Source of the DNA: CAYSNP01 sp964432485
Lineage (GTDB): Bacteria > Bacillota > Clostridia > Christensenellales > DTU072
Direction of reading: 5' to 3'
Length of the DNA: 33,506 nucleotides
Assembly: GCA_964432485.1 (NCBI GenBank)
Contig: CAYSNP010000018.1
Location: 1 to 33,506 of the forward strand
Shown here: piece after piece, positions 16,726-26,900 of the stretch
How the letters are laid out: every line of letters starts with the position of its first letter
Position numbering within the stretch: the first letter of the stretch is position 1
Notes under the pieces: generated by a model
Told to the model about the DNA's origin: nothing
The model's database searches: none
Seen by the model: only the letters and a program-made list of their open reading frames with translations
Program-made: the position numbers and the translations under genes

Positions 16726-16736
16726 CCTTTTTTTAT

Positions 16737-16765
16737 TTGACAGGAATAAGGTAGTTAGGTATAAT
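16737..16765 (+). promoter_or_regulatory. Consensus promoter overlapping yceD start
   Basis: TTGACA (16737-16742), exactly 17 bp, then TATAAT (16760-16765): a perfect sigma-A consensus. The -10 overlaps the ATG at 16764, so a transcript from it would begin near 16772, after that start codon. It may serve rpmF, or a shorter yceD product starting at TTG 16776. Confidence 0.75.
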
Positions 16766-17318
16766 GAGCTTACCATTGCTGATAATTGATTTATCAAAAA
16801 CCATAGAAAGCAAGCCAAATCTTATAGAAAAGCAAGCGGATTTGGATATTGAGGCCCTTGCGATTCGTCCTATCGAAAAGGCCGGCAAACTTTTACTTAC
16901 AGGCTTTTGGCAAACTGATAACAGCAAAGATATAGATATTGATATAGAAATAAGCACAAGTTTAACTTCTGTATGCGATAGATGCCTTGCTGATACTCGA
17001 ATTATTATTCATACTAATTTAAGCAGCACGCTAAGCGCGCAAGATTATCAAGAAAAAGGCTATAAGATAGACATCACGGACTTAATCTATGAAAAGTTGC
17101 TTTCCTGTATCCCCTCAAGGGTGCTGTGCAGGCAAGATTGCAAAGGGTTGTGTCCGCAATGCGGAATAAATAAGAATCACAACGGCTGCGATTGCGAGAG
17201 TAAAATCAAAGCATCCAGGTGTCGTTACTCAAAAAAGCAAGGAGGACTAAGATGGCAGTACCAAAAAGTAAGGTTTCTAAACAACGCAGAAACAAAAGAG
17301 CAGCCAACTGGAAACTAA
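16764..17318 (+). CDS. YceD (DUF177) protein
   Basis: A 184-residue protein of the YceD/YlbN family, nearly always next to rpmF and linked to 23S rRNA or 50S metabolism. The motif VCDRCLADT (first CxxC) and the late CRQDCKGLCPQCG segment are typical. The start is uncertain: the ATG at 16764 lies in a -10 box and has only a weak ribosome site. The C-terminus is odd as well. After CDCESKIK the frame continues to 17318, 67 nt into rpmF, with a sequence unlike the family. A one-base shift near 17201-17211 would end it at TAA 17247-17249, two bases before the rpmF start. A frameshift in the genome or in the read is possible. Confidence 0.85.
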   Translation: MSLPLLIIDLSKTIESKPNLIEKQADLDIEALAIRPIEKAGKLLLTGFWQTDNSKDIDIDIEISTSLTSVCDRCLADTRIIIHTNLSSTLSAQDYQEKGYKIDITDLIYEKLLSCIPSRVLCRQDCKGLCPQCGINKNHNGCDCESKIKASRCRYSKKQGGLRWQYQKVRFLNNAETKEQPTGN

Positions 17319-17443
17319 CTCAACCTAATTTAAGCGAATGCCCTCAATGCCACGCACTGAAGAAAAGTCATACTGTTTGCGGGGAGTGCGGATATTATAA
17401 CGGTAAGTTAGTAGTAGAACCTAAGGCAGAATCAAAAGAATAA
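17252..17443 (+). CDS. 50S ribosomal protein L32
   Basis: A 63-residue zinc-ribbon ribosomal protein. It begins MAVPKSKVSKQRRNKRAANWKL, the standard N-terminus, and has CPQC and CGEC zinc pairs. An in-frame start exists further upstream (17219), but AGGAGG about 6 nt before the ATG at 17252 and the family N-terminus fix the start. It overlaps the extended yceD frame and is followed by a hairpin terminator. Confidence 0.95.
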   Translation: MAVPKSKVSKQRRNKRAANWKLTQPNLSECPQCHALKKSHTVCGECGYYNGKLVVEPKAESKE

Positions 17444-17451
17444 ATTAAACT

Positions 17452-17474
17452 AGTCTGCAAAAAGCAGGCTTTTT
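17452..17474 (+). terminator. Terminator after rpmF
   Basis: AGTCTGC (17452-17458) pairs with GCAGGCT (17464-17470), including one G-T pair, around an AAAAA loop and runs into a T stretch (17470-17474). The plsX ribosome site GGGGA begins only 4 nt later, so it may also limit plsX expression. Confidence 0.75.
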
Positions 17475-17486
17475 ATTGGGGATTGT

Positions 17487-18497
17487 ATGAAGATAGTAGT
17501 AGATGCTTTCGGCGGAGATTATTCTCCTGACGAGGTTATCAAAGGCTGTATTAGAGCACTATCTGAAGCTAAAGATTTTTCTATCGTGTTTGTGGGCTCT
17601 AAAGAAAAGATTGAAGCGCTTTTACTTAGATTTGATTATGACTATGCCCGAGTGGATATCTTAGATGCGCCCGAGATTATCAGCAATGAGGAAGTGCCGA
17701 CTCAGGCAATACGCTCTAAGCCCAACTCATCAATTGTAGCGGCATTGAATTATTTAGAAGATAATGATGAGGCGGCAGCTTTTGTATCAGCGGGCTCTAC
17801 CGGTGCTGTGCTGACAGGTGCTGTTTTATTGTTAAAAAGAATTAGGGGCATTAAACGCCCCGGTCTTGCTCCGCTTTTGCCGACAATAGCGGGCGGACAG
17901 GTGCTGCTGATAGATTGCGGAGCCAATACTGACCCCAAACCTGAGGTGTTGCGCAGTTTTGCGCTAATGGGCAATGTTTTTATGCAGGAAGTGTTTGGTA
18001 TCAGCTCTCCCAAAATAGCGCTCCTTAGCAATGGTGCGGAGAACGCTAAAGGCAACGAGCTAAACAAACAGACATTTCCTTTACTTGCAGATATGGGGCT
18101 TGATTTTATAGGCAATCTTGAAGCAAGGGATATATTAAGCGGCAATGCGGATGTGGTGGTTGCTGACGGATTTTCCGGCAATATCGCATTAAAAAGTGCG
18201 GAAGGGACGGTAGAGGCAATCTTTGAAAGCATTAAACAAGCCATTTTGAAAGGGGGGCTAAGGGCAAAGCTAGGCTATATTTTACTCAAGAAAGCCTTAA
18301 AAGAGGTTAAAAAGCGTCTTGACTATAACGAAAAAGGAGGAGCTATCTTACTAGGGCTTGATAAAGTAGTGATAAAGGCGCATGGCTCCAGTAAAGCTAA
18401 ATCTATTAAAGCGGCAGTATTGCAAGCTGTGGATTTAGCGCAAAAAGGGATAACGGATAAAATTAGAATTGGGATTAATGAATATGAAAAAGTTTAA
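17487..18497 (+). CDS. Phosphate acyltransferase PlsX
   Basis: A 336-residue enzyme making acyl-phosphate from acyl-ACP for phosphatidic acid synthesis at the membrane. MKIVVDAFGGDYSP, SAGSTGAVLTGAVLLLKRI, RPGLAPLLPT and DGFSGNIALKSAEG are family signatures. The length is normal. In many Firmicutes acpP (or fabD, fabG, acpP) lies between plsX and rnc; here rnc overlaps plsX directly, so the carrier protein must be encoded elsewhere. Confidence 0.95.
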   Translation: MKIVVDAFGGDYSPDEVIKGCIRALSEAKDFSIVFVGSKEKIEALLLRFDYDYARVDILDAPEIISNEEVPTQAIRSKPNSSIVAALNYLEDNDEAAAFVSAGSTGAVLTGAVLLLKRIRGIKRPGLAPLLPTIAGGQVLLIDCGANTDPKPEVLRSFALMGNVFMQEVFGISSPKIALLSNGAENAKGNELNKQTFPLLADMGLDFIGNLEARDILSGNADVVVADGFSGNIALKSAEGTVEAIFESIKQAILKGGLRAKLGYILLKKALKEVKKRLDYNEKGGAILLGLDKVVIKAHGSSKAKSIKAAVLQAVDLAQKGITDKIRIGINEYEKV

Positions 18498-19227
18498 AGA
18501 TGATAAAGTACAAGAAATCCTTGGATACAAGTTCAATAACCCCGCTTTATTAGAAACAGCATTTACCCACGCTTCATACGCAAATGAGAACTTTGTAGAA
18601 TCTTATCAAAGACTGGAGTTTTTAGGCGATGCAGTCCTTAGCTATGTGATTGCACGCCTTTTATTTAAGAAGTTTCCTGACGAAAAGGAAGGCTTTTTAA
18701 GCAAGGCAAGAGCAAGGATTGTAGCTAAGGATACACTTGCAAGGGCTATAACCCAGTCAGGACTTATCAACTATATGTTGGTGGGCTCAGGGGAGATTAA
18801 AAAGGATATTGTGGAGAGCGAGTCTGTTAAATGTGATTTATTCGAAGCAATTGTAGGTGCTATAAGCAGAGATTGCAAGGGTCTTAAAGATGTTTCTGAT
18901 TTTATTTGCCGTCTGCTCAGTCCTTTTATTAAAGAGGCTTTATGTGCAGAAGGACGCAAGGATTATAAGTCTGAACTTTTAGAAAAAATAGCCATAGAAA
19001 ATAAACATCAAGAAAAAAAGAGAAGGGTAGTATTCAAACAAATAGGCAAGGTTGGCAAGGACCATCAGCCAATGTTTTCTGTTTTTGTTACGGTAGACGG
19101 CAGGGAATACGGGCTGGGGGTGGCAGGCTCTATTAAGAGCGCAGAGCAAAATGCCGCCAAAGAGACTTTGGAAATGCTTTTTGGTGAATCTCAAAAGACT
19201 AACGGAAAGGTAAATAGCAAGTTGTAG
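18484..19227 (+). CDS. Ribonuclease III
   Basis: A 247-residue double-strand-specific endonuclease that processes rRNA and mRNA. The catalytic signature RLEFLGDAVLSYV and the second acidic site DLFEAIVGAI are present; the double-stranded RNA-binding domain starts around KDYKSELLEKIA and ends in SAEQNAAKETLEMLF. The frame opens at a TTG at 18469, but ATG 18484 has GGGA 9 nt upstream and gives a normal N-terminus, so it is preferred (ATG 18478 is also possible). It overlaps the end of plsX by 14 nt. Confidence 0.92.
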   Translation: MKKFKDDKVQEILGYKFNNPALLETAFTHASYANENFVESYQRLEFLGDAVLSYVIARLLFKKFPDEKEGFLSKARARIVAKDTLARAITQSGLINYMLVGSGEIKKDIVESESVKCDLFEAIVGAISRDCKGLKDVSDFICRLLSPFIKEALCAEGRKDYKSELLEKIAIENKHQEKKRRVVFKQIGKVGKDHQPMFSVFVTVDGREYGLGVAGSIKSAEQNAAKETLEMLFGESQKTNGKVNSKL

Positions 19228-19267
19228 AATAGCAATATCTTTAGCGCCTTTTTCACTTTCCTTAATA

Positions 19268-19299
19268 TTGACAAAACTTGATGTTAAAGGTATTATAAT
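19268..19299 (+). promoter_or_regulatory. Predicted smc promoter
   Basis: TTGACA (19268-19273) is followed after 17 bp by TATTAT (19291-19296); a TATAAT overlaps it at 19294 with a 20-bp gap. It lies in the 93-nt gap between rnc and smc, the largest break in this run of genes. Confidence 0.6.
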
Positions 19300-19320
19300 A
19301 GTTAGGTTTTGAGGTGAACA

Positions 19321-22300
19321 TTGAGTTTAAAAAGGATAGAATTATTTGGTTTCAAATCTTTTGCAGATAGATTACATATCGATTTTGAAGAGGGAATCAC
19401 CGGTATAGTCGGCCCTAACGGGTGCGGAAAATCCAATATTACAGATGCGGTAAGATGGGTGCTGGGCGAACAAAGCCCCAGCGTGTTACGAGGCAAGAGT
19501 ATGGCCGAAGTAATTTTTTCTGGGACTGCATCCAGCCATTCTATGGGCGGACCTATTCGCAAAGCAATGAGCTATTGCGAGGTCAGCTTATTTTTTAACA
19601 ACGAAGACAGACATTTAGATATTGATTTCAATGAAGTAGTAATAACCCGCAAAATATATAAGACCGGCGAAAGCGAGTATTTAATCAATGGCAATAAGTG
19701 CTTGCTTAGGAATATTTCTGACCTTTTTCGGGATACGGGACTGGGCAGAGAGGGGTATTCCATTATAGGGCAAGGGCAAATTGAAAAGATATTAAAAGAC
19801 AGGCCTGACGATAGGCGGGAGATTTTTGAAGAAGCGGCAGGTATAAATAAATACCGCAAACGCAAAAAAGATGCAGAAAATAAGCTGCAAAAAACCCAAG
19901 ATAATATGAATAGGTTGGCAGACCTTCTCTCTATGCAGGAAGAACAGCTTGAGCCAATGGAAAAAAGCGCAGAAAATACCCGAAAAGTTAAAGAAATGCA
20001 AGAGCGTATGCGCTTGCTGGACATCAATGCCTATCTTTATCAATGCACCCAATCCAAAGAGCAGGAAGAAAGTTTGCATAAAGAGCTAAGCGTTTTGGGA
20101 GCAGAAATTGAAGGCAAAAAGCTAGAGCTGGACGATATACGAAAAAAAATCAATATCAACAATGTGGATTTAGCCAATTCTGATACGCTTTATGCTAAAT
20201 TGTTTGAGGAAAGGGAGCAGTTGCTGCTGCAAGAAGCGCAGCTTTCCAGCGATAGCAGAGTTTGGGCAGAAAGGCTAAACAAGGCTAAAGAAAGTATTGA
20301 TAAAAACAAGATAGAGCATGCAAAATCTACCGAAATCCTTGCAGAAAAACACAAGCTATCACAAGAGTGCGCCCTAGCGTTGCAAGAAAAAAATAAACGC
20401 GTTATAGAGATAGGGCAAGTGCTGGCAGCAAAAGAGGCAGAGTACACTCAAAGCGAGCAAGAAGTTGCGGCAGAGGAGTTAGAGTTCGAAAAGAGCATTG
20501 CTGTGCTAAACAAAATGGTAGAATCGCATGCAGACATCAGGTCAAGCGTAGTTACTCTTACAGGCAGGCGGGATATGTTGGCAGAAGCCTTGGGGGAGGA
20601 CAAGCACGAAGTAGCGGAATATGGTATTCAATACGACAAAAAGGGAAAGTTAATAGCAGAGCTGGAAGCTGACCTTAAACTTTTGCAAGAGCAAAGAGCC
20701 GAAAAGGTGGCTTCGCTTGAGCGGCTGGAGAAAAGGTTACAGTCTTTGAAAGAGGATTTGCCTGCTTTAGAAGCAAAAGCCAGAGAAAATGAGCGAAAAG
20801 AAGCTGAATACAATTCGGTCATAGAGATGCTGATTAAGCAAAAGCAAGAGAGGCAAGGGTATCAAGCCCCTGTTAGGAGACTGCTTTCGCCCAAAGCGCC
20901 TGAGGGATGCGCAAACAGGATCGCAGGGGTTGTGGGGGAGATTATTAAGGTGAGCTCGGATTACCAGTTGGCAGTAGAAGTAGCGCTAGGGGCGGCAGTC
21001 AATAATATTGTTACGGTAACCAGCCAAGATGCGTCATATCTTATAGATATCCTAAGGAAAGAAAAGTACGGTAGAGCTACTTTTTTACCTATGGACAATG
21101 TTAAGCCCAGACGCTTTCCGCTTGAAGCAGAAAGAGCGCTTAGCGAGGATGGCGTAATAGGGTTAGCAAATGAACTGATAGAATATGAAAGCAAATTCAA
21201 TAGCGTTATTAGCAATCTTTTAGGCAATGTAGTTATTGTTGAGGATAAAGGCTGCGGTATTAAACTGGCCAAAAAGTACAGAAACTTATTTAGAATTGTA
21301 ACTTTAGAAGGCGACCATTTTGCCGTAAGCGGAGCTATTACCGGCGGCAGTGCGCCTTCAATTGAAACGCAAGTGCTTTCGCAAGATACTAAAATTGAGC
21401 AATTGCAAGAACAATGCAAGTCTTATTTAGCTTCTAATAAACAATTGACAGCGGCAATAGCCGAAGTAAAAGAAGAAGGGTTAGAAATAGAGCGAGCTAT
21501 AAAAGTTTTGCAAGCGCAACTGCATAAATATGATATGGATATTGCCTCTTTAGTGCAAAATAAAGATTATGAAGCGCAATCGCTAAAGCAATTGCAAGAA
21601 GCGCGGGAAAAGTTAGCGGAAAAGAATCAAGCGCTTTATGGACAAATATGCGAGTTGGAGGTAGCAATTAAAGCGGCAGGGGCTAAAGAAGGTGCAAGCG
21701 TAAGCGAAAAGCAGGATATCAACTTATATATGGAGCAGTTAAGGGACAATTTAATTAAAAAGAAAAGGCTACTGGCTACTCTTAGAAGCGAGTATGAAGA
21801 GGTAAAACTGGCAAATACCACCCTTAAAGCGGAGCTGGACAATTTGCAAGACAGTATTAGGCATTCGAAAGCTGATATTATTCAGTTAGAAAAAAGAATT
21901 GCCGATTGCCAAATAGAGACAAGTTTAGCGGAAAAATCAGCTCTAGAAGCTATGGAAGCTATGGATAAAGCAGTTTTTTCGCAAGAAAATAAAGAAAAGC
22001 TGGAGCAGCTAAAGCAAGAAACTGCCTCGCTGGTAGCACATAAAAACAGCTTACAGCAAGAAAATGAGCGGCTGGACGACATTCGCAATGAACTTGGAGA
22101 GCAAATTACCCAGTTAACTGTTAAAATAACACAAAAGGAAGGTGCGCTGGAAAGGCTGTCTTCTGATTTTGGCGTGCTTTCTGAACGGATAACAGATGAA
22201 TATGGGCTGGATTATCAAACTGCATTAGGGTATAAGGAAGACAAGTTGTTTTCCCGAAGCTCTTTAACGGGAGCTGCTAAACTAAGGCGGGCTATTGAAA

Positions 22301-22941
22301 GATTTGGTCCTATCAATGCGCTTGCTATAGAAGAGTTTGAGCAGGCAAGCCAAAAGTATGCCGATGACAAAAAACAATTCGACGATATGGAAAAAGCAAG
22401 GCAGGATACTTTAGCATTTCTGTCAGACCTTATTGCAGAAATGGAAGAAAAGTTTTTAGAAAGTTTTGAAAAAATCAATGAAAACTTTGGAATAACTTTT
22501 AGGGAGCTTTTTGGAGGCGGACAAGCGCGCTTGTCTTTGAATCAAAGCGGAGGGCTAAGCGTGCTTGATGCCGGCATAGATATTGATGTTGCCCCTCCGG
22601 GCAAGAGATTGCAAGGACTGTCCTTGCTTTCGGGCGGGGAAAAAGCGCTGGTGGCAATAGCTATCCTCTTTGCAATTATTAAGTTAAAGCCTGCACCATT
22701 TTGCGTGTTGGATGAAATTGATACCGCTCTTGATGAAGCAAATGCGGAATTGTTTGGCAGATACCTTCGTAAGTTTAGCGAAAAAACGCAATTTATTATT
22801 GTAACGCATAAAAGGCCGGCTATGCAGTATGCGGACAGACTTTACGGAGTAACTATGCAAGAAGCGGGGGTAAGCAGGATTGTAAGCGTAAAGATAGATG
22901 ACGCAATTAAGGGAATTAATAAGTATGGGGTGGGAGCGTGA
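19321..22941 (+). CDS. Chromosome segregation protein SMC
   Basis: A 1206-residue condensin ATPase. The N-terminal Walker A is GPNGCGKSN (31-39). A long coiled coil runs from about 170 to 500, a hinge domain (about 525-690, with VEVALGAAVNNIV and ITGGS) interrupts it, and the second coil runs to about 1030. The C-terminal ATPase half has the signature LSGGEKALVAIA (from about 1103) and Walker B FCVLDEIDTALDEAN. The start is TTG with GAGGTG 5 nt upstream, and the next residues SLKRIELFGFKSFAD fit the family. It overlaps ftsY in a GTGA junction. Confidence 0.97.
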   Translation: MSLKRIELFGFKSFADRLHIDFEEGITGIVGPNGCGKSNITDAVRWVLGEQSPSVLRGKSMAEVIFSGTASSHSMGGPIRKAMSYCEVSLFFNNEDRHLDIDFNEVVITRKIYKTGESEYLINGNKCLLRNISDLFRDTGLGREGYSIIGQGQIEKILKDRPDDRREIFEEAAGINKYRKRKKDAENKLQKTQDNMNRLADLLSMQEEQLEPMEKSAENTRKVKEMQERMRLLDINAYLYQCTQSKEQEESLHKELSVLGAEIEGKKLELDDIRKKININNVDLANSDTLYAKLFEEREQLLLQEAQLSSDSRVWAERLNKAKESIDKNKIEHAKSTEILAEKHKLSQECALALQEKNKRVIEIGQVLAAKEAEYTQSEQEVAAEELEFEKSIAVLNKMVESHADIRSSVVTLTGRRDMLAEALGEDKHEVAEYGIQYDKKGKLIAELEADLKLLQEQRAEKVASLERLEKRLQSLKEDLPALEAKARENERKEAEYNSVIEMLIKQKQERQGYQAPVRRLLSPKAPEGCANRIAGVVGEIIKVSSDYQLAVEVALGAAVNNIVTVTSQDASYLIDILRKEKYGRATFLPMDNVKPRRFPLEAERALSEDGVIGLANELIEYESKFNSVISNLLGNVVIVEDKGCGIKLAKKYRNLFRIVTLEGDHFAVSGAITGGSAPSIETQVLSQDTKIEQLQEQCKSYLASNKQLTAAIAEVKEEGLEIERAIKVLQAQLHKYDMDIASLVQNKDYEAQSLKQLQEAREKLAEKNQALYGQICELEVAIKAAGAKEGASVSEKQDINLYMEQLRDNLIKKKRLLATLRSEYEEVKLANTTLKAELDNLQDSIRHSKADIIQLEKRIADCQIETSLAEKSALEAMEAMDKAVFSQENKEKLEQLKQETASLVAHKNSLQQENERLDDIRNELGEQITQLTVKITQKEGALERLSSDFGVLSERITDEYGLDYQTALGYKEDKLFSRSSLTGAAKLRRAIERFGPINALAIEEFEQASQKYADDKKQFDDMEKARQDTLAFLSDLIAEMEEKFLESFEKINENFGITFRELFGGGQARLSLNQSGGLSVLDAGIDIDVAPPGKRLQGLSLLSGGEKALVAIAILFAIIKLKPAPFCVLDEIDTALDEANAELFGRYLRKFSEKTQFIIVTHKRPAMQYADRLYGVTMQEAGVSRIVSVKIDDAIKGINKYGVGA

Positions 22942-23831
22942 GCGTAGTAGCCAGGATTGTACAAAGTTTAAGAAAAACTAAGGACGCAATAGCCAAAAGG
23001 TTTTACGAAGTCTTTAAAGCCAAAGCCTTAAATGCAGAGTTTTATGAAGCGTTGGAACAAGCTATGATAGGCTCAGATATGGGAGTACAAGCTACAGAAG
23101 TTTTGATTTCTATGCTGAAAGATGAAGTTTTCAAGCGTAAACTCACTCGCCCTGAGGAAACCCGCACATTGCTTAAAGAGCTAATTGTGGGGCTGATAGA
23201 TTTTGATATTCCCGAATATACCTATCCGCTGGTTATACTTATTGTTGGTGTAAACGGCGTAGGCAAAACTACTGCGGTAGGCAAACTTGCGCATATATTT
23301 TCTTCTTATGGCAAATCGGTAGTAATAGCGGCGGCGGACACTTTTAGAGCGGCGGCAAGCGAACAGTTGGAGATTTGGGCACAGCGGGCAGGCGTAAGGA
23401 TTATTAAGCAATCAGAAGGCAGCGACCCCGCATCGGTAGTATTTGATGCGCTTTCTTCCGCTAAGGCAAGAGGTGTGGATGTGGTGCTGGTAGATACTGC
23501 GGGCAGGCTGCACAATAAAAAGAATCTTATGAACGAGCTGGCAAAGATAAATAGGGTAATAGACAGAGAAGCCCCCAATGCTGATAGGCGCAGCTACCTT
23601 GTGCTGGATGCAACTACAGGGCAAAATGCGCTGGCGCAAGCGGATATATTTAATGAAGCTATAGAGCTGGACGGTGTTATCCTTACCAAACTTGACGGTA
23701 CTGCCAAAGGCGGAGTAGTGGTGGCAATTTGTGAGCAGCAGGAAATACCTGTGGTATATGCAGGGGTAGGCGAATCCATTGATGACTTGTTGGAATTCTC
23801 TCCAAAGGACTTTGTAGACGCACTTTTTTAG
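22938..23831 (+). CDS. SRP receptor FtsY
   Basis: A 297-residue signal-recognition-particle receptor GTPase that docks ribosome-SRP complexes at the membrane. It is essentially the NG domain alone, without a long acidic A domain. GTPase motifs: GVNGVGKTT (from G104), DTFRAAASEQLEIWA, DTAGRLHN and TKLDGTAKGG. It starts at GTG, overlapping the smc stop by 4 nt, so the two are co-translated. The SRP RNA gene lies about 6 kb downstream in the same window; ffh is not here. Confidence 0.95.
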   Translation: MSVVARIVQSLRKTKDAIAKRFYEVFKAKALNAEFYEALEQAMIGSDMGVQATEVLISMLKDEVFKRKLTRPEETRTLLKELIVGLIDFDIPEYTYPLVILIVGVNGVGKTTAVGKLAHIFSSYGKSVVIAAADTFRAAASEQLEIWAQRAGVRIIKQSEGSDPASVVFDALSSAKARGVDVVLVDTAGRLHNKKNLMNELAKINRVIDREAPNADRRSYLVLDATTGQNALAQADIFNEAIELDGVILTKLDGTAKGGVVVAICEQQEIPVVYAGVGESIDDLLEFSPKDFVDALF

Positions 23832-23833
23832 GC

Positions 23834-23862
23834 TTGTTTTTTTGTCGCCTTTATGCTATACT
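23834..23862 (+). promoter_or_regulatory. Promoter of glycosidase-like operon
   Basis: TTGTTT (23834-23839), a 17-bp spacer and TATACT (23857-23862), with TGC immediately before the -10 as an extended element. A leader of about 50 nt runs to the ATG at 23920. I see no clear operator palindrome. Confidence 0.6.
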
Positions 23863-23919
23863 GGATTAAATATTCATCAAACTGTAAGCGGCAAAGTTTC
23901 TTAATAAAACGGAGGCAAA

Positions 23920-26900
23920 ATGGTTTATAAAATAATGAAGAACAATAGTTTACAGTCTAAAGTTTTTCAAGATAACAAGCTAACCCCCAGAAGTTATTTT
24001 ATCCCTTTTCCTTCTCAAAAATCTGCTAAAGAGACTCCTATAAGCGAACAAAGGCGAGAAAGCGGAAAAATAGTCTTGCTTAACGGTCAATGGGATTTTT
24101 TTCTCTGTAAGCAAATGCATAAGCTAGGCACAATTGATACCGACAAGATAGATTTCGATAAGGTGCTGGTGCCTTCTTGCTGGCAAGCGCAGGGGTATGA
24201 GCCCCATTGCTATTTGCAATCGGCATACGAGTTTGCCAATTTACCTCCCCGAGTGCCTGTCTATATGCCGGCAGGCGTATATGTAAAAGAGGAGCAAAAA
24301 CCATACCCGCAATTTAATTCTGCCGGAGTGTATCGCAAAGACTTTTTAGTAAATAAATCAAACAAACGCATTTTAATTACCTTTTTGGGAGCATCCGGCA
24401 GTTTGGAAGTGTATGTAAACGGAAAATATGTCGGTTATAGCGAGGGGGGGCGCACCCCTAGTGAGTTTGATATTACCGAAGCGGTTAACGATGGTAATAA
24501 TGAGCTGCTTGTAATAGTGCGCAAGTGGAGCAGCGGCTCTTATTTAGAAAGTTTTGACTGCTTCCGTATGAATGGGATTTTTCGAGATGTCTATTTAACT
24601 GTTTGTCATAGCGAGCACATTTATGATATTAGCGTAAACACTATTAAAATTGAAAACAAATACAATGCCAATATCAATATTAAGGTGCATAACAACGATA
24701 AAAGTATGCTACAAGTAAGCCTTGAAGATAAAGGCAAGGTTATAGCTTCAGGCGTTTATTATAGTTCGGAAGAAGTGGTTGCCGAATTTTCTTCTCTTGA
24801 GGTTAAGGAGTGGAACGGGGAGCAGCCTTATTTATACTCCTTATATATTACTTTGATTAGAGATGGCGCAGTAAGGGAATGCGTCAAAAGAGATATTGGA
24901 TTTAAGCATATAGAAATTACCGATGGCAGGTTTTATCTAAATGATACGCTGATTAAATTAAAAGGCGTAAAATATTACGAGTCAGACCCTCTCAACGGTT
25001 TTTATATTAATGCGGACAATTTATCTCGAGACTTATCTTTAATGAAAGCGTTTAATATCAATGCTGTTTACTGCCCTTACCCTTTAGACCCCTTGTTTTA
25101 TGAGCTAGCCGACCAAATGGGCTTGTATGTAATTGAGCAAGCGGAGATTCGTGCCAGCGGCAGTTTTGCCGGACTGATAGCGCAAAAGGTAAAGGGATTG
25201 GCGGATAGCTCCCGCTGGATAGAGCATTTTAAGGACAGAGTGCTGCGTATGTATCATACCCGCAAGAACAATGTCAGCATTTTACTTTATTCTATTGGCG
25301 ATGATTCGGGAGGGGGCAAGTGCATAGAGGAAGCATACAGTGCATTAAAAGCTATTAATTACAGCATACCCTGCTTTTATGCGGGCAATGCGCAAGTGCC
25401 CACAGCGGCAAATGCGGTAGCTTGTATTAAAACAGCAGACCTTAGCCTATTTTCAGATTTATGCAAGCGCACAGCGCCGGGCAACCGCACACTTACAGAA
25501 TTGGTGCGTAAGAGTCCGATTATTGTTGCCAACTTTGCTTCCGGCAAAGGCGTGGGTACTGGCGGACTGGAAGCATATATGGAATATATGTATGCTAACG
25601 ACAATATTTTAGGCGTATTTATCACAGATTTTTGCGACCAAATGGTATACAGTTTAGGTGAAAGTACAAAATATCGTGATATTTACGGAGGGGACAGCGG
25701 CGAATATAAGCACAATGGAGCACAATGCTTAAAAGGTATGTTTTATGCAGACAGGAAGCCCAAACCCTTTGCTTACTATTGCCAAAATGTATTTAGTCCA
25801 ATTAGCGCAAAATATTTGGGCGGACAGGTTTCTATCCGCAATAACAATAGTTTTGCCGACACAGCGGAATGGCGTATCGGCTTGCAACCTATTGTCAATG
25901 CGCATCCGCAAAAAGAAATATTAATTGAGGAAGCCATACCTGTACAAACTAAATATCCTGTAAAGATAGCGACTCCTTCGGACGCTTTTGATATGTTTAT
26001 CAATGTCAAGCTGACCAATCCTTACGGAGGAGAATATATCGTGCAATTGCCGATTAAGGAAATGTTGCTGCAGCTGGATATCTCCGGCGGTGAGGAGTTA
26101 TCTTTAATTGAATTTCCCAATCAAGCCAAGATTTATTTTAAGGGCGGATTTATAGAATTTGACAAGCGTTTTGGCGCAGTTATTAAATATAATGTCAACG
26201 GTTTTGACTATATAAAAACAGAGCCTTTGAAAAAGAAAGGGATGGGCAGCATTTCTACCGAAATTTATCGTGCTCCCCTAATGAACGATGACTATATAGA
26301 GCAAGAGTGGCGGGATGCCGGTTTTCGTGATTTTACCATACAAACCCGCTTTTTTGATATTAAAATGGAAGACACTTATGCAAAGGTATTTACTGATATA
26401 GATTTTATTAATCCCAAAGGTGAAAAACTTTGCACAATTAAGGATATTTATACTGTTCATTCCAACGGTAGGATTGATATAGATTGCACGCTTGAGCCTG
26501 CCCGCAAGCTACCCCCTTTGCCCCGTTTTGGCTCTAAGTTTCAATTGCAGTATGAGCTACAAAAGGTAGAGTATTACGGGCGCGGACCTTTTGAAAACTT
26601 TGCTGATATGAAATCTCATTGTCCAATTGGCATATATCAATGCGAAGTCAATGATTTTTACCAGCCTTATATTAAGCCTCAAGATTCGGGATATAAAGAG
26701 GATACACGGTATGCAATTTTCCGCAATCCAAAGGGTACGGGGCTGCTGATTCTGGCTAACAAACGCCCATTTGTGCTTAATGCTCAATATACCGAATCTC
26801 AAAAGATAGACGGATTTACTCACAGAGAGGATGTAGCTACAGAAAGCACCGTTTATGTCAGCATAGATGCATTTGTACACGGTACTCGAGAAAAGGAGCA

